The position numbers and the translations under genes were made by a program. Positions 1 through 9,602 of a stretch of DNA of 64,000 nt are shown piece by piece. Position 1 is the first letter of the stretch, and each line of letters opens with the position of its first letter. The stretch is taken from NCBI RefSeq assembly GCF_022179185.1, contig NZ_BPQJ01000006.1, positions 222,781 through 286,780 of the forward strand, in the 5' to 3' direction. The DNA is from Methylobacterium frigidaeris (GTDB lineage Bacteria; Pseudomonadota; Alphaproteobacteria; Rhizobiales; Beijerinckiaceae). The notes under the pieces were generated by a model. The model was not told the origin of the DNA. It saw only the letters and a list, made by a program, of their open reading frames with translations, and ran no database searches.

Positions 1-82
1 CACGGTGCGCGGCCACGCGCGTGTGAACCCTGAGCCCACGCTGCTCGCGTTCATGACTAGTCTCCCCCCGGGTCCGACCCGT

Positions 83-102
83 TGCATCTTTGGGCCGATG
101 CA
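83..102. promoter_or_regulatory. Perfect 6-bp inverted repeat, possible LysR-type operator
   Basis: TGCATC, an 8-bp spacer, then GATGCA. The size and spacing (20 bp in all) resemble sites of LysR-type regulators, and QscR controls the orthologous operon in M. extorquens. It lies about 418 bp upstream of the sga start, which is far for a direct operator unless the transcript has a long leader. Confidence 0.3.
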
Positions 103-394
103 TATCCGCCGTGATCGGAACCGCTGATCACATTCGATAAGGTTTGCGACTTTTCTGGGCAATACTGCCGATACGGCAAAGCCTAGATTGCGCCCTGCGG
201 CGGAAGGCGCAGCCGCCTACCCCTTTCGGCCAAGCTGCGTGGCGGTGTTTCAAATTTTTGAAGGTGAGCCTCAGTTTTTTCAGTTTTCCTTGCCGCGTGG
301 CGGCCCGCATAGTCGCTCCCGACACGGCGATCCGGGGCAGCACGCGGCGATGAGCCGCCGCCTGGTCTTCCGATCACCGCGCCCGCGCCGATCA

Positions 395-408
395 GAACCG
401 ATCGGTTC
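395..408. promoter_or_regulatory. Perfect 14-bp palindrome upstream of sga
   Basis: GAACCGATCGGTTC reads the same on both strands and lies 111 bp before the sga start codon, in a gene-free leader. A dimeric regulator site is the simplest reading; no protein can be assigned from sequence alone. Confidence 0.35.
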
Positions 409-519
409 AAACCGAGATTTTGCCGGCGCCGTCGCGGCGGCCGGCGGCGCGCACCCGATTCACGACACCGGACGAGGCAACGTCCGGATTGGTCAGCCCG
501 CAGGGCCGGAGGAGACACC

Positions 520-1707
520 ATGGCTGGATCGAGACGTCCGGGACGCAACTTTCTCTTCGTTCCGGGCCCGACCAACGTGCCGGAGCGGGTCCAGCGCGCG
601 ATGATCGTGCCGATGGAGGACCATCGCTCGCCCGTCTTCCCCGACCTGACCCTGCCGCTGTTCGAGGAGACGAGAAAGATCTTCAAGTCCCGGGACGGCC
701 AAGTCTTCCTGTTCCCGTCGAGCGGCACCGGGGCCTGGGAAGCGGCGCTCACCAACACGCTCTCCCCGGGCGACCGGGTCCTGGCGCCGCGCTTCGGCCA
801 GTTCAGCACCTTGTGGATCGACCTCGCCCAGCGGGTCGGCCTCGACGTCGAGATCCAGGACGAGGCATGGGGCACCGGCGCCGATCCGGCGCGGATCGAG
901 GAGGCTTTGCGGGCCGACCGCGAGCACCGGATCAAGGCGGTGCTGGTGGTCCACAACGAGACCGCGACCGGCGTCACCTCCGATATCGGCGCGGTGCGCC
1001 GGGCGATCGACGCGGCCGGCCACCCGGCGATGCTGTACGTCGACGGCGTGTCCTCGATCGGCAGCATCGACTTCCGGGCCGACGAGTGGGGCGTCGATTG
1101 CGCCATCACCGGCTCGCAGAAGGGCCTGATGCTGCCCGCCGGCCTCGGCATCGTCTGCGCCAGCCAGCGGGCGCTGGCGGCCTCCAGGACCGCCGAGTGT
1201 CGCCGGGCCTATTTCGATTTCGCCGACCAGACCAAGGCCAACGCCACCGGCTACTTCCCCTACACGCCGCCCCTGCCGCTGCTCTACGGCCTGCGCGAGG
1301 CCCTGCGCTGCCTGGAGGAGGAGGGGCTGGAGCAGGTCTTCGCCCGCCACCGGCGGCTGGCCGACGGCGCCCGCGCGGCGGTCCGGGCCTGGGGCCTGAC
1401 GCTGTGCGCGCGTGAGCCGAAGTGGCACTCCGACACGGTGAGCGCCGTGATGGTGCCGGAAGGGATCAACGGCGCCGAGGTCATCAGCCTGGCCTATCGC
1501 CGCTACAACCTCGCCCTCGGGGCCGGCCTGTCGCAGGTGGCGGGCAAGCTCTTCCGCATCGGTCATCTCGGCGATCTCAACGAGCTGATGCTGCTCGGCG
1601 CCCTCTCGGGCTGCGAGATGGCGATGCGGGATGCCGGCATCCGCATCGAGCCCGGCAGCGGCGTCGCCGCGGCGCAGGAGCATTTCCGGGAAACCCGGGA
1701 GAGTTAG
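520..1707 (+). CDS. sga: Serine--glyoxylate aminotransferase
   Basis: A 395-residue class V PLP-dependent aminotransferase that transfers the amino group of serine to glyoxylate, giving hydroxypyruvate and glycine, a central step of the serine cycle. The PLP lysine is K201 in the motif GSQKGLMLP, and the N-terminal FVPGPTNVP motif is typical of the family. The ATG at 520 has a strong GGAGGAG ribosome binding site five bases upstream. It is the first gene of the serine-cycle operon, ahead of hprA, whose product reduces the hydroxypyruvate formed here. A palindromic repeat separates it from hprA. Identification is secure from sequence and context. Confidence 0.96.
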   Translation: MAGSRRPGRNFLFVPGPTNVPERVQRAMIVPMEDHRSPVFPDLTLPLFEETRKIFKSRDGQVFLFPSSGTGAWEAALTNTLSPGDRVLAPRFGQFSTLWIDLAQRVGLDVEIQDEAWGTGADPARIEEALRADREHRIKAVLVVHNETATGVTSDIGAVRRAIDAAGHPAMLYVDGVSSIGSIDFRADEWGVDCAITGSQKGLMLPAGLGIVCASQRALAASRTAECRRAYFDFADQTKANATGYFPYTPPLPLLYGLREALRCLEEEGLEQVFARHRRLADGARAAVRAWGLTLCAREPKWHSDTVSAVMVPEGINGAEVISLAYRRYNLALGAGLSQVAGKLFRIGHLGDLNELMLLGALSGCEMAMRDAGIRIEPGSGVAAAQEHFRETRES

Positions 1708-1710
1708 GCA

Positions 1711-1811
1711 CTTCCCCCCTGTGGGGAGGGGCCAGGGTTGGTGCCGCGCAAGGCGCGAGCGTCATCCGGCACCACCCCCACCCCTGAGCCCCTCCCCACA
1801 AGGGGGAGGGG
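1711..1811. repeat. Intergenic palindromic repeat, copy 1 (sga/hprA)
   Basis: A long imperfect inverted repeat fills most of the gap between sga and hprA. The left arm is C-rich then G-rich (about 1711-1743) and the right arm about 1770-1811; the arms can pair to a stem around a loop of roughly 26 bases. The right arm contains CACCACCCCCACCCCTGAG followed by CCCTCCCC and AGGGGGAGGGG. A clearly related element lies at 6637-6747. Confidence 0.75.
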
Positions 1812-1907
1812 TGATGCTGCTCACACCCAAGACCGGCTGCCACACCCCCGCCCACCATGCCATTCTGCCGCGCCATGCCCCGCCAGGCCGGGGCGCCGGA
1901 GACCGAC

Positions 1908-2846
1908 ATGTCCCACCGCATCGTCTTCCTCGACCGCGAGACCCTGGATGCCGAGCTGCGGCGCCCGAGCTTCCCGCACGATTACGCCGAGCACCCGGTG
2001 ACGGCGCCTGAGGAGATCGTCGCGCGGCTCCAGGGCGCCGACATCGCCATCATCAACAAGGTGCCGATGCGGGACGAGACCTTGGGCCAGCTGCCGGACC
2101 TGAAGCTGATCGCGGTCGCGGCGACCGGCACCGACGTGGTCGACAAGGCGGCCGCCAAGGCGCGCGGCATCACCGTCGTCAATGTCCGCAACTACGCCTT
2201 CAACACCGTGCCGGAGCACGTGATCGGGCTGATCTTCGCGCTCCGCCGGGCGATCGTGCCCTACGCCAGCTCGGTCCGGCGCGGCGACTGGGGCAAGGCG
2301 CGGCATTTCTGCTACTTCGACTACCCGATCCGCGACGTCGCCGGCTCGACCCTCGGCATCGTCGGCTACGGCGCGCTCGGCAAGTCGATCGGCCAGCGGG
2401 CCGAGGCGCTCGGCATGCGGGTGCTCGCCTACGACGTGATGCCCCAGCCCGGTCTCGTCGACCTCGACACGATCATCCGCGAGAGCGACGTCATCACCCT
2501 GCACGCGCCGCTGACGCCGGAGACCCGCAACATGATCGGGCGGGACGAGCTGGCGCGGATGAAGCGCGACGCGATCCTCATCAACACCGCCCGCGGCGGC
2601 TTGGTCGACGAGGCGGCCCTCGCCGAGGCCCTGCAAGCCGGCACGATCGGAGGCGCCGGCTTCGACGTGCTCACCAGCGAGCCGCCGCGGGACGACAACC
2701 CGCTCCTCGCCCTCGACCTGCCGAACCTCATCATCACCCCCCACGTCGCCTGGGCGAGCAAGCAGGCGATGCAGATCCTCGCCGACCAGCTCGTCGACAA
2801 CATCGAGGCCTTCGTGGCCGGCCGGCCGCAGAACGTGGTGGAGTAG
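1908..2846 (+). CDS. hprA: Hydroxypyruvate reductase (NAD(P)H-dependent)
   Basis: A 312-residue D-isomer-specific 2-hydroxyacid dehydrogenase that reduces hydroxypyruvate to D-glycerate in the serine cycle. The Rossmann motif GYGALGKS lies near residue 150; the catalytic Arg is in INTARGG and the catalytic His in TPHVAWAS. I place the start at ATG 1908 (MSHRIVFLDRE), which has GGAGA five bases upstream and gives the usual length; an in-frame ATG at 1857 would add an unlikely 17-residue extension. It is the second gene of the operon, between sga and mtdA. Confidence 0.95.
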   Translation: MSHRIVFLDRETLDAELRRPSFPHDYAEHPVTAPEEIVARLQGADIAIINKVPMRDETLGQLPDLKLIAVAATGTDVVDKAAAKARGITVVNVRNYAFNTVPEHVIGLIFALRRAIVPYASSVRRGDWGKARHFCYFDYPIRDVAGSTLGIVGYGALGKSIGQRAEALGMRVLAYDVMPQPGLVDLDTIIRESDVITLHAPLTPETRNMIGRDELARMKRDAILINTARGGLVDEAALAEALQAGTIGGAGFDVLTSEPPRDDNPLLALDLPNLIITPHVAWASKQAMQILADQLVDNIEAFVAGRPQNVVE

Positions 2847-2925
2847 GGCGGGAGGGGACGCTAACCCGCTCCGGTACCAAAGAGACCCCGCGCCGGCTCG
2901 GATGCCCGCGGCGGAAAGGACGACG

Positions 2926-3786
2926 ATGAAGAAGCTCCTGTTCCAGTTCGACACCGACCCGATGCCCAGCGTGTTCGACACGGTGGTGGGCTACGATGGC
3001 GGCGCCGACATCATCACCGGCTATCCCAACGTCACGCCTGACAATGTCGGCGCGCTCGTCGACGGCACGATCTACACCCGCGGCGGATCGGAGAAGAAAT
3101 CGACCGCGATCTTCGTCGGCGGCGGCAGCATGGCGGCCGGCGAGGCGGTGTTCAAGGCGGTGCGCAAGCGCTTCTTCGGCCCGTTCCGGGTGTCGTGCAT
3201 GCTCGACTCCAACGGCTCGAACACCACGGCGGCGGCGGGCGTCGCCCTCGTCGCCAAGGCGGCGGGCTCGCTCGAAGGCAAGCGCGCCCTGGTGCTCGCC
3301 GGCACCGGCCCGGTCGGCATGCGCTCGGCGGCGCTGCTGGCCAAGGAGGGCGCCACCGTGACCCTCGCCGGGCGTCAGCTCGCCAAGGCCGAGGAGGCCG
3401 CGAAGGCGATCGAGGCCCGGTTCAAGGTCGCGATCCGGGCGATCGAGACCCCGGATTCCGAGGCCCGCGGCGCGGCCGTGGCCGAGGCCGACGTGGCGTT
3501 CTCCGCCGGCGCGATCGGGCTCGAACTCGTCTCCGAGGCGCAGTGGACGGCTGCGAAGACTCTCGCGTTCCTCGCCGACTACAACGCGCAGCCGCCGCTC
3601 GGCTTCGGCGGGATCGAGGCGACCGACAAGGGCAAGGAGCGCCACGGCAAGACGGTGTTCGGGGCACTCGGCATCGGCGGGCTGAAGCTCAAGCTGCACC
3701 GGGCCTGCGTCGCCAAGCTGTTCGAGAGCAGCGAACTGGTCCTCGACGCGGAAGAGATCTACGCGCTCGCGAAAGAGATGGCGTGA
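2926..3786 (+). CDS. mtdA: NADP-dependent methylene-H4F/methylene-H4MPT dehydrogenase
   Basis: A 286-residue MtdA, the NADP-specific dehydrogenase of methylene-tetrahydrofolate (and methylene-tetrahydromethanopterin) that links C1 carriers to assimilation. Recognisable blocks are the N-terminal KKLLFQFDTD, the folate-site region SCMLDSNGSNTTAAAG and the NADP-binding GTGPVGMRSAALLA. The ATG at 2926 is preceded by GGAAAGGA; an earlier ATG at 2902 lacks a site. The stop codon TGA overlaps the fchA start by one base, so the two are translationally coupled. Confidence 0.96.
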   Translation: MKKLLFQFDTDPMPSVFDTVVGYDGGADIITGYPNVTPDNVGALVDGTIYTRGGSEKKSTAIFVGGGSMAAGEAVFKAVRKRFFGPFRVSCMLDSNGSNTTAAAGVALVAKAAGSLEGKRALVLAGTGPVGMRSAALLAKEGATVTLAGRQLAKAEEAAKAIEARFKVAIRAIETPDSEARGAAVAEADVAFSAGAIGLELVSEAQWTAAKTLAFLADYNAQPPLGFGGIEATDKGKERHGKTVFGALGIGGLKLKLHRACVAKLFESSELVLDAEEIYALAKEMA

Positions 3787-4415
3787 TGGCGCATTCTGAG
3801 GACACGATCCCGGGCTTCCTCGACGCGCTGGCGAGCGAGCGCCCGACCCCCGGCGGTGGCGGCGCGGCGGCGATCTCCGGCGCCATGGGTGCGGCCCTGG
3901 TCTCGATGGTCTGCAACCTCACCATCGGCAAGAAGAAGTACGCCGAGGTCGAGGCCGAGATGATCGCGACCCGCGACCGGGCCGAGCGCTTGAGGGCCGA
4001 ACTCACCGGCATGATCGCCGAGGACGTGAGCGCCTTCAACGCGGTGATGGGCGCCTACGGGTTGCCGAAGGCGAGCGACGAGGAGAAGGCGGCCCGCGCG
4101 GCCGCGATCCAGGACGCCTTGAGGCTCGCCACCGACGTGCCGCTCGCCTGCGCGAAGACCTGCCGGGCGGTGATCGACCTCTGCGAGGGGATCGCCGAGC
4201 GCGGCAACCTCAACGTCGTCAGCGACGCGGGCGTCGCCGTGCTGGCGGCCCAAGCCGGCCTGCGCAGCGCCGCCCTCAACGTCTACGTGAACGCCAAGGC
4301 GATCGAGGACCGGACCTTCGCGGAAGGCCGCCTCGCCGACCTCGCCCGCGCCCTCGACGGGGCCGACGCCCTGACCGAGCGGGTCTACGGTCTGGTGAAG
4401 TCGAAGCTGACCTGA
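3786..4415 (+). CDS. fchA: Methenyltetrahydrofolate cyclohydrolase
   Basis: A 209-residue cyclohydrolase of the FchA/FTCD-C family that interconverts methenyl-H4F and 10-formyl-H4F. The N-terminal motif PTPGGGGAAAISGAMGAAL is characteristic, as is NLNVVSDAGVAVLAA near the middle. Its start ATG shares a base with the mtdA stop (TGATG). Together with MtdA and formate-H4F ligase (not in this window) it joins formate and methylene-H4F in the assimilatory C1 branch. Confidence 0.95.
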   Translation: MAHSEDTIPGFLDALASERPTPGGGGAAAISGAMGAALVSMVCNLTIGKKKYAEVEAEMIATRDRAERLRAELTGMIAEDVSAFNAVMGAYGLPKASDEEKAARAAAIQDALRLATDVPLACAKTCRAVIDLCEGIAERGNLNVVSDAGVAVLAAQAGLRSAALNVYVNAKAIEDRTFAEGRLADLARALDGADALTERVYGLVKSKLT

Positions 4416-4480
4416 CGGTCGGCACCCGCCCGGCACGATAACCGGGCGAACAGCCGAAGCAACGCACCGCGCTTTTTGAG

Positions 4481-4509
4481 CCGGGCGCGAGGAATCCCCT
4501 CGCGCCCGG
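4481..4509. promoter_or_regulatory. Perfect 12-bp hairpin between fchA and mtkA
   Basis: CCGGGCGCGAGG at 4481-4492 is the exact reverse complement of CCTCGCGCCCGG at 4498-4509, with a 5-base loop. No T-run follows, so it is not a classical intrinsic terminator. Lying in the operon's 130-bp gap, it could stabilise a processed mRNA or dampen read-through into mtkA (inference). Confidence 0.6.
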
Positions 4510-4545
4510 AACGGGAAGCCTTTGCCCAACATCCAGGAGGACGCC

Positions 4546-5715
4546 ATGGACGTGCACGAGTACCAGGCCAAGGAGCTGCTCGCGAGCTTCGGCGTGCCGA
4601 TCCCGAAGGGCGCCGTGGCCTTCAGCCCGGACCAGGCGGTCTACGCCGCCACGGAACTCGGCGGCGGGCACTGGGCGGTGAAGGCGCAGATCCATGCCGG
4701 CGCCCGCGGCAAGGCCGGCGGCATCCGGCTCTGCCGCACCACCCACGAGGTGCGGGACGCCGCGACCGACCTGCTCGGACGGCGCCTCGTCACGCACCAG
4801 ACGGGCCCCGAGGGCAAGCCGGTGCAGCGGGTCTATATCGAGACCGCCGACCCGTTCGAGCGCGAGCTCTATCTCGGCATCGTCCTCGACCGGAAGGTGG
4901 AGCGGGTGCGGGTCGTGGCTTCCAAGGCCGGCGGCATGGACATCGAGGAGATCGCCGCGACCGATCCGGAGGCGCTGCTCCAGGTGGTGGTGGAGCCGGC
5001 GGTCGGCCTGCAGCCCTTCGAGGCGCGGGAACTCGCCTTCCGGCTCGGCCTGAACATCAAGCAGGTCGGCGCCGCCGTGAAGACGATCATGAGCGCCTAC
5101 CGGGCCTTTCGCGATTGCGACGCCGTCATGCTGGAGATCAACCCGCTCGTCGTGACGCGGGACGACCGGGTGCTGGCGCTCGACGCCAAGATGTCGTTCG
5201 ACGACAACGCGCTGTTCCGGCGCCGCGCCATCGCGGACATGCACGACCCCTCGCAGAGCGACCCGCGCGAGGCCCAGGCCGCCGAGCACAACCTGAACTA
5301 CATTGGCCTCGACGGCGAGATCGGCTGCATCGTCAACGGCGCCGGGCTCGCCATGGCGACCATGGACATGATCAAGCATGCCGGCGGCGAGCCGGCGAAC
5401 TTCCTCGATGTCGGCGGCGGCGCCTCGCCGCAGCGGGTCGCCACCGCCTTCCGCCTCGTCCTCTCCGACCCGAACGTGCGGGCGATCCTGGTCAACATCT
5501 TCGCGGGCATCAACCGCTGCGACTGGATCGCCGAGGGCGTCGTCCAGGCCGCCCGCGAGGTGAAGATCGGCGTGCCGCTGGTGGTCCGGCTCGCCGGCAC
5601 CAACGTCGAGGCCGGCAAGGCGATCCTGGAGAAGAGCGGCCTCGACCTCATCACCGCCGATACCCTGACGGAGGCCGCCGAGAAGGCCGTCGCCGCCATC
5701 CGCACCAAGAACTGA
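4546..5715 (+). CDS. mtkA: Malate--CoA ligase (malate thiokinase) beta subunit
   Basis: A 389-residue ATP-grasp subunit related to succinyl-CoA synthetase beta (SucC). With MtkB it makes malyl-CoA from malate, ATP and CoA in the serine cycle. The family N-terminus [16 protein letters not shown], the ATP-grasp strand [17 protein letters not shown] and the C-terminal [17 protein letters not shown] are all present. The ATG at 4546 has AGGAGG at 4535-4540. The serine-cycle context distinguishes it from true sucC. Confidence 0.93.
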   Translation: MDVHEYQAKELLASFGVPIPKGAVAFSPDQAVYAATELGGGHWAVKAQIHAGARGKAGGIRLCRTTHEVRDAATDLLGRRLVTHQTGPEGKPVQRVYIETADPFERELYLGIVLDRKVERVRVVASKAGGMDIEEIAATDPEALLQVVVEPAVGLQPFEARELAFRLGLNIKQVGAAVKTIMSAYRAFRDCDAVMLEINPLVVTRDDRVLALDAKMSFDDNALFRRRAIADMHDPSQSDPREAQAAEHNLNYIGLDGEIGCIVNGAGLAMATMDMIKHAGGEPANFLDVGGGASPQRVATAFRLVLSDPNVRAILVNIFAGINRCDWIAEGVVQAAREVKIGVPLVVRLAGTNVEAGKAILEKSGLDLITADTLTEAAEKAVAAIRTKN

Positions 5716-5726
5716 GGAGAGGCCCG

Positions 5727-6626
5727 ATGAGCATCCTGATCGACGAGACGACCCGGATCCTGGTCCAGGGCATCACCGGGGACAAGGGCAGCTTCCACAC
5801 CCGCGAGATGGTGGAGTACGGCTCGCGGGTCGTGGCCGGCGTCACCCCGGGCAAGGGCGGGCGCACCGAGCACGGCGTGCCGGTCTTCGACACGGTGCGC
5901 CAGGCGGTGCAGGACACCGGCGCCGAGGCCAGCATCACCTTCGTGGCCCCGCCCTTCGCGGCCGACGCCATCATGGAGGCGGCGGATGCCGGCATCCGGC
6001 TGATCTGCTCGATCACCGACGGCATCCCCGCCCAGGACATGATGCGGGTCAAGCGCTACCTGCGGCGCTACCCGAAGGAGCGCCGGCCGATGGTGGTGGG
6101 GCCGAACTGCGCCGGCATCATCTCCCCCGGCAAGGCGATGCTCGGCATCATGCCGGGCCACATCTACCTGAAGGGCAATATCGGGGTGATCTCCCGCTCC
6201 GGCACCCTCGGCTACGAGGCCGCCGCGCAGATGAAGGCGGTGGGCCTCGGCATCTCGACCTCGGTCGGGATCGGCGGCGACCCGATCAACGGCTCGTCCT
6301 TCCTCGATCACCTCGCCCTGTTCGAGGAGGATCCGGACACTGCGGCGGTGCTGATGATCGGCGAGATCGGCGGCCCGCAGGAGGCCGAGGCCGCGGCCTG
6401 GATTCGAGCGAACATGCGAAAGCCGGTGGTCGGCTTCGTCGCCGGGCTCACCGCCCCGAAGGGCCGCAAGATGGGCCATGCCGGCGCGATCATCTCGGCG
6501 GCCGGCGACAGCGCCGGGGAGAAGGCAGAGATCATGCGCTCCTTCGGCCTCACCGTGGCCCCGAGCCCCGGCGCGTTCGGCACCACCATGGCGCAGGTGA
6601 TGGCGGAGCGCCGCAAGGCGGCGTGA
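5727..6626 (+). CDS. mtkB: Malate--CoA ligase (malate thiokinase) alpha subunit
   Basis: A 299-residue partner of MtkA, homologous to succinyl-CoA synthetase alpha (SucD). The N-terminal CoA-binding fold begins with [16 protein letters not shown], and the phosphohistidine is H251 in KMGHAGAII. The ATG follows the mtkA stop by 11 bases and has GAGGAGAG upstream. In M. extorquens AM1 mtkAB directly precede ppcA, as they do here apart from a palindromic repeat. Confidence 0.93.
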   Translation: MSILIDETTRILVQGITGDKGSFHTREMVEYGSRVVAGVTPGKGGRTEHGVPVFDTVRQAVQDTGAEASITFVAPPFAADAIMEAADAGIRLICSITDGIPAQDMMRVKRYLRRYPKERRPMVVGPNCAGIISPGKAMLGIMPGHIYLKGNIGVISRSGTLGYEAAAQMKAVGLGISTSVGIGGDPINGSSFLDHLALFEEDPDTAAVLMIGEIGGPQEAEAAAWIRANMRKPVVGFVAGLTAPKGRKMGHAGAIISAAGDSAGEKAEIMRSFGLTVAPSPGAFGTTMAQVMAERRKAA

Positions 6627-6636
6627 AGAGCCATCT

Positions 6637-6747
6637 CTCCTCCCCCTTGTAGGGAGGAGCCGGAGGTGGGGGGTGATGCCGGGTAGACCACAGCGGTGCC
6701 TCCTGCACCACCCCCACCCCTAACCCCTCCCCTCAAGGGGGAGGGGG
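6637..6747. repeat. Intergenic palindromic repeat, copy 2 (mtkB/ppc)
   Basis: This element has the same architecture as the one at 1711-1811: C-rich/G-rich left arm, short unique loop, and a right arm containing CACCACCCCCACCCCTAAC, then CCCTCCCCTCAAGGGGGAGG. The arms form a long imperfect stem. Two copies in one operon suggest a dispersed REP/MITE-like family that accumulates between genes. Confidence 0.75.
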
Positions 6748-6792
6748 AAGACACCTTGCTGCCCTCCCTCGATCCCCACGGGGAGCCCCCTG

Positions 6793-9537
6793 ATGATCCA
6801 CACTCCCGTCCCCGACACCGCCTTCGTCCCGCCGCTGATCACCGGCACCGAGGACCGCGTCGCCCTCGACGTGCTGTTCCGCTCGCTGGTGGATGTCTGC
6901 CGGCGTCACCAGCCGGAGCTGGAGGCGACCTTGCGCGGGCAGGCGGACATCGCCGGGCTCTCGCCGGAACTGACCGCGCGGGCGTTGCAGGTCCAGGGCA
7001 TCTGGTTCCAGCTGATAGCCATCGCCGAGCAGAACACCGCCATGCGCCGGCGGCGCCACGTCGAGCGCAATGCCGGGCGCGATCGGCTGAAGAACTCGTT
7101 CAGCGCCGTCCTGGCCCGGGCCGCCGCGCAGGGCGTGCCGGCCGAGACCGTGCACGAGCTGCTGACGTCCTTACGCGTGCGCCCGACCCTGACGGCACAC
7201 CCGACCGAGGCCAAGCGGGTCACGGTGCTGGAAAAATTCCGGCGCATCTACCTGATCCTGAAGGAGCTGGAGATGCCGCGCTGGACCGAGCGCGAGCGCC
7301 ACGCCCTGATGGACGACCTGCGCGACGAGATCGAGCTGGTCTGGATGACCGGCGAATTGCATCTCGAGAAGCCGACCGTCGACCGGGAGGTGGCCTGGGG
7401 GCTGCACTTCTTCGACGAGACCTTGTTCGAGATGCTGCCCGAGACCTTGAACTCGCTGGAGGAGGCGCTGGCGAGCGCCTATCCGGGCGCCCGGTTCGAG
7501 GTGCCGGCCTTCTTCCAGTTCGGCTCCTGGATCGGCGGCGACCGGGACGGCAACCCCTTCGTCACCGCCGAGGTCACGCGGCGCACCCTGCGGCGCAACG
7601 CGCTGGCGAGCCTCCGGCGCTACCGCGACGGCGTGGCCGGGCTCGCCCGCACCCTGTCGATCAGCGCCCGCGCCCTGCCGGTGCCCGAGGCGTTCGCGAG
7701 CGCGCTCGCCGGCGCGCTCGCGCTCCAGCCGGACGGGGAGGCGATCGCCCGGCGCAACCCGGGCGAGCCCTACCGGCAGTTCCTGACCTGCCTGAGCCGG
7801 CGCCTCGACGCGACGGTCGCCGGGCTGGAGAATTCCGGAAGCGCGCCTGCGGGCCCCGGCTACGCCGATGCCGACGCGCTGATCGCCGACCTGCGCGCGC
7901 TCGAGGAGGGCCTCTCCGCAGCGGGCTGCCCGTCGCTCGCCGCCAACCGGGTGCGGCCGGTGCGCCGGATGGTCGAGATCTTCCGCTTCTCGACCGTGCG
8001 GCTCGATATCCGCGAGAACACCACCCGCACGACGCGGGCGCTCCAGGCGCTGTGGCGCCGCACCCATGACGGCGAGCCGCCGGACGTCGATGCCCCGGCC
8101 TGGACCGAATGGCTCGAAGCCGAGCTGGGGCGCCCCCTCGACGGCTTGCCCGACCTCTCCAGCCTGGACGAGGAGGCGCGGGAGACGCTGGCCACCTTCC
8201 GGCTGGTGGCGGAGATGCGCGGCAGCCTCGACCGCGAGGCCTTCGGCGCCTTCGTCCTGTCGATGACCCATTCGGTGCCCGACATCCTGGGCGTCTACCT
8301 GCTGGCCAAGACCGCCGGCGTCTTCCTCGACGCGGCCGGAATCGAGGTCTGTCCGCTGCCGATCGTGCCTTTGTTCGAGACCATCGACGACCTGCGCGCG
8401 GCGCCCGCGATCATGCGGGCGCTGCTCAAGGTCCCGGTCGTGCGCCGCTCCGCCCGCCAGCAGGGCGGGGTGCAGGAGGTGATGATCGGCTACTCGGATT
8501 CGAACAAGGATGGCGGCTTCGTCGCCTCGAACTGGGAGCTGGCGAAGGCGCAGCGGCTGCTGACCCAGGTCGGCGAGCAGGCGGGGATCGGCATCGCCTT
8601 CTTCCACGGCCGCGGCGGCTCGGTGAGCCGGGGCGGCGCCCCCACCGCCCGGGCCATCGCCGCCCAGCCGCCGGGCTCGATCCGGGGCCGGTTCCGCACC
8701 ACCGAGCAGGGCGAGGTGGTCTCGTTCAAGTATGCCAACCGCGGCACCGCCGCCTACCAGATGGAACTCCTGGCCTCCGCGGTGCTGGCCCATGCCCTCG
8801 ACGGGGCGGCCCCCGGGAGCCTGGCGGCGAACCCGGAATTCGACGACGCGATGGAGGCGTTGTCGGGTGCCTCGCGGGCAGCTTACGTGCAGCTCCTCAC
8901 CCATCCGGACCTCGTGACCTATTTCGGCGCCGCGAGCCCGCTCGACGAGATCGCGCTCCTCAATATCGGCTCGCGCCCGGCCCGACGCTTCGGCGCCCGC
9001 AGCCTCGCCGACCTGCGGGCGATCCCCTGGGTCTTCGCCTGGAGCCAGAACCGGCACGGCATCACCGGCTGGTACGGGGTCGGCAGCGGGCTGAAGAGCC
9101 TCCTCGACGTGCGGAGCGAGGGCGGCCGGGCGCTGCTGCGGCGGATGTTCGAGCAGTCCCCGCTCTTCCGCCTGATCATGGACGAGGTCGAGAAGACCCT
9201 GCTCACCGTGGATCTGTCCATCGCCCGCGACTTCGCCGGCTTGTGCCCGGACGAGGAAGCGCGCGAGGCGGTCTTCGCGATGATCGAGGCCGAGTACCGG
9301 TTGACCTGCGCGATGGCGCTCGCGGTGAGCGGCGCAAGCACCCTCGCCGAGCGCTTCCCGCTCTACCGCGGCCGGCTCGACGAACGGCTGCCGGTGCTCA
9401 ACCAGGTCAGCCGCGAGCAGGTGGATCTCCTGCGCCGCTTCCGGGCCGAGACCGACGAGGCGAAGCGCGAGACGCTGAAATCCGCCCTGCTCCTGTCGAT
9501 CAACTGCGTCGCCACCGGGTTCGGGGCGACGGGGTGA
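6793..9537 (+). CDS. ppc: Phosphoenolpyruvate carboxylase
   Basis: A 914-residue PEP carboxylase that adds bicarbonate to PEP to give oxaloacetate, the CO2-fixing step of the serine cycle. The catalytic histidine is H136 in [10 protein letters not shown]; other family motifs seen are [27 protein letters not shown] and [14 protein letters not shown]. The C-terminus is ...[11 protein letters not shown] instead of the QNTG/RNTG end usual in plant and enterobacterial enzymes. The start ATG at 6793 gives the expected length. It is the last gene of the operon here; the mclA gene that follows it in M. extorquens is absent. Confidence 0.95.
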   Translation: MIHTPVPDTAFVPPLITGTEDRVALDVLFRSLVDVCRRHQPELEATLRGQADIAGLSPELTARALQVQGIWFQLIAIAEQNTAMRRRRHVERNAGRDRLKNSFSAVLARAAAQGVPAETVHELLTSLRVRPTLTAHPTEAKRVTVLEKFRRIYLILKELEMPRWTERERHALMDDLRDEIELVWMTGELHLEKPTVDREVAWGLHFFDETLFEMLPETLNSLEEALASAYPGARFEVPAFFQFGSWIGGDRDGNPFVTAEVTRRTLRRNALASLRRYRDGVAGLARTLSISARALPVPEAFASALAGALALQPDGEAIARRNPGEPYRQFLTCLSRRLDATVAGLENSGSAPAGPGYADADALIADLRALEEGLSAAGCPSLAANRVRPVRRMVEIFRFSTVRLDIRENTTRTTRALQALWRRTHDGEPPDVDAPAWTEWLEAELGRPLDGLPDLSSLDEEARETLATFRLVAEMRGSLDREAFGAFVLSMTHSVPDILGVYLLAKTAGVFLDAAGIEVCPLPIVPLFETIDDLRAAPAIMRALLKVPVVRRSARQQGGVQEVMIGYSDSNKDGGFVASNWELAKAQRLLTQVGEQAGIGIAFFHGRGGSVSRGGAPTARAIAAQPPGSIRGRFRTTEQGEVVSFKYANRGTAAYQMELLASAVLAHALDGAAPGSLAANPEFDDAMEALSGASRAAYVQLLTHPDLVTYFGAASPLDEIALLNIGSRPARRFGARSLADLRAIPWVFAWSQNRHGITGWYGVGSGLKSLLDVRSEGGRALLRRMFEQSPLFRLIMDEVEKTLLTVDLSIARDFAGLCPDEEAREAVFAMIEAEYRLTCAMALAVSGASTLAERFPLYRGRLDERLPVLNQVSREQVDLLRRFRAETDEAKRETLKSALLLSINCVATGFGATG

Positions 9538-9579
9538 ACCGGGCCACCCCGCGATGAGACCGGGGGCCCCGTCTCGCCG

Positions 9580-9602
9580 CCCGGGCGGCAGGGCCGCCCG
9601 GG
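9580..9602. terminator. Perfect 10-bp hairpin between convergent ppc and phaC
   Basis: CCCGGGCGGC at 9580-9589 pairs exactly with GCCGCCCGGG at 9593-9602 around a 3-base loop. A second, bulged stem (GAGACCGGGG with CCCCGTCTC) lies just upstream. Placed between converging genes it is likely a bidirectional terminator, although neither side has a T-run. Confidence 0.55.

Larger units (their letters stand above)
1..519. other. Gene-free leader upstream of the serine-cycle operon
   Basis: No convincing coding sequence is visible in these 519 bases; the short open frames lack a ribosome binding site and homologous-looking protein. The segment carries two perfect inverted repeats (83-102 and 395-408) and ends in a strong Shine-Dalgarno before sga. 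In M. extorquens the corresponding region is the promoter of the qsc1 operon and is bound by the LysR-type regulator QscR (established knowledge); that the same holds here is inference. I could not identify a clear -35/-10 pair. Confidence 0.6.

Noticed and set aside
188..604. Plus-strand open frame overlapping the sga start
   Set aside because: No ribosome binding site, composition typical of a shadow frame, and it runs into sga in another frame.
4546..6626. Reading mtkA/mtkB as succinyl-CoA synthetase sucC/sucD
   Set aside because: They are homologous, but the position inside the serine-cycle operon before ppc identifies malate thiokinase.
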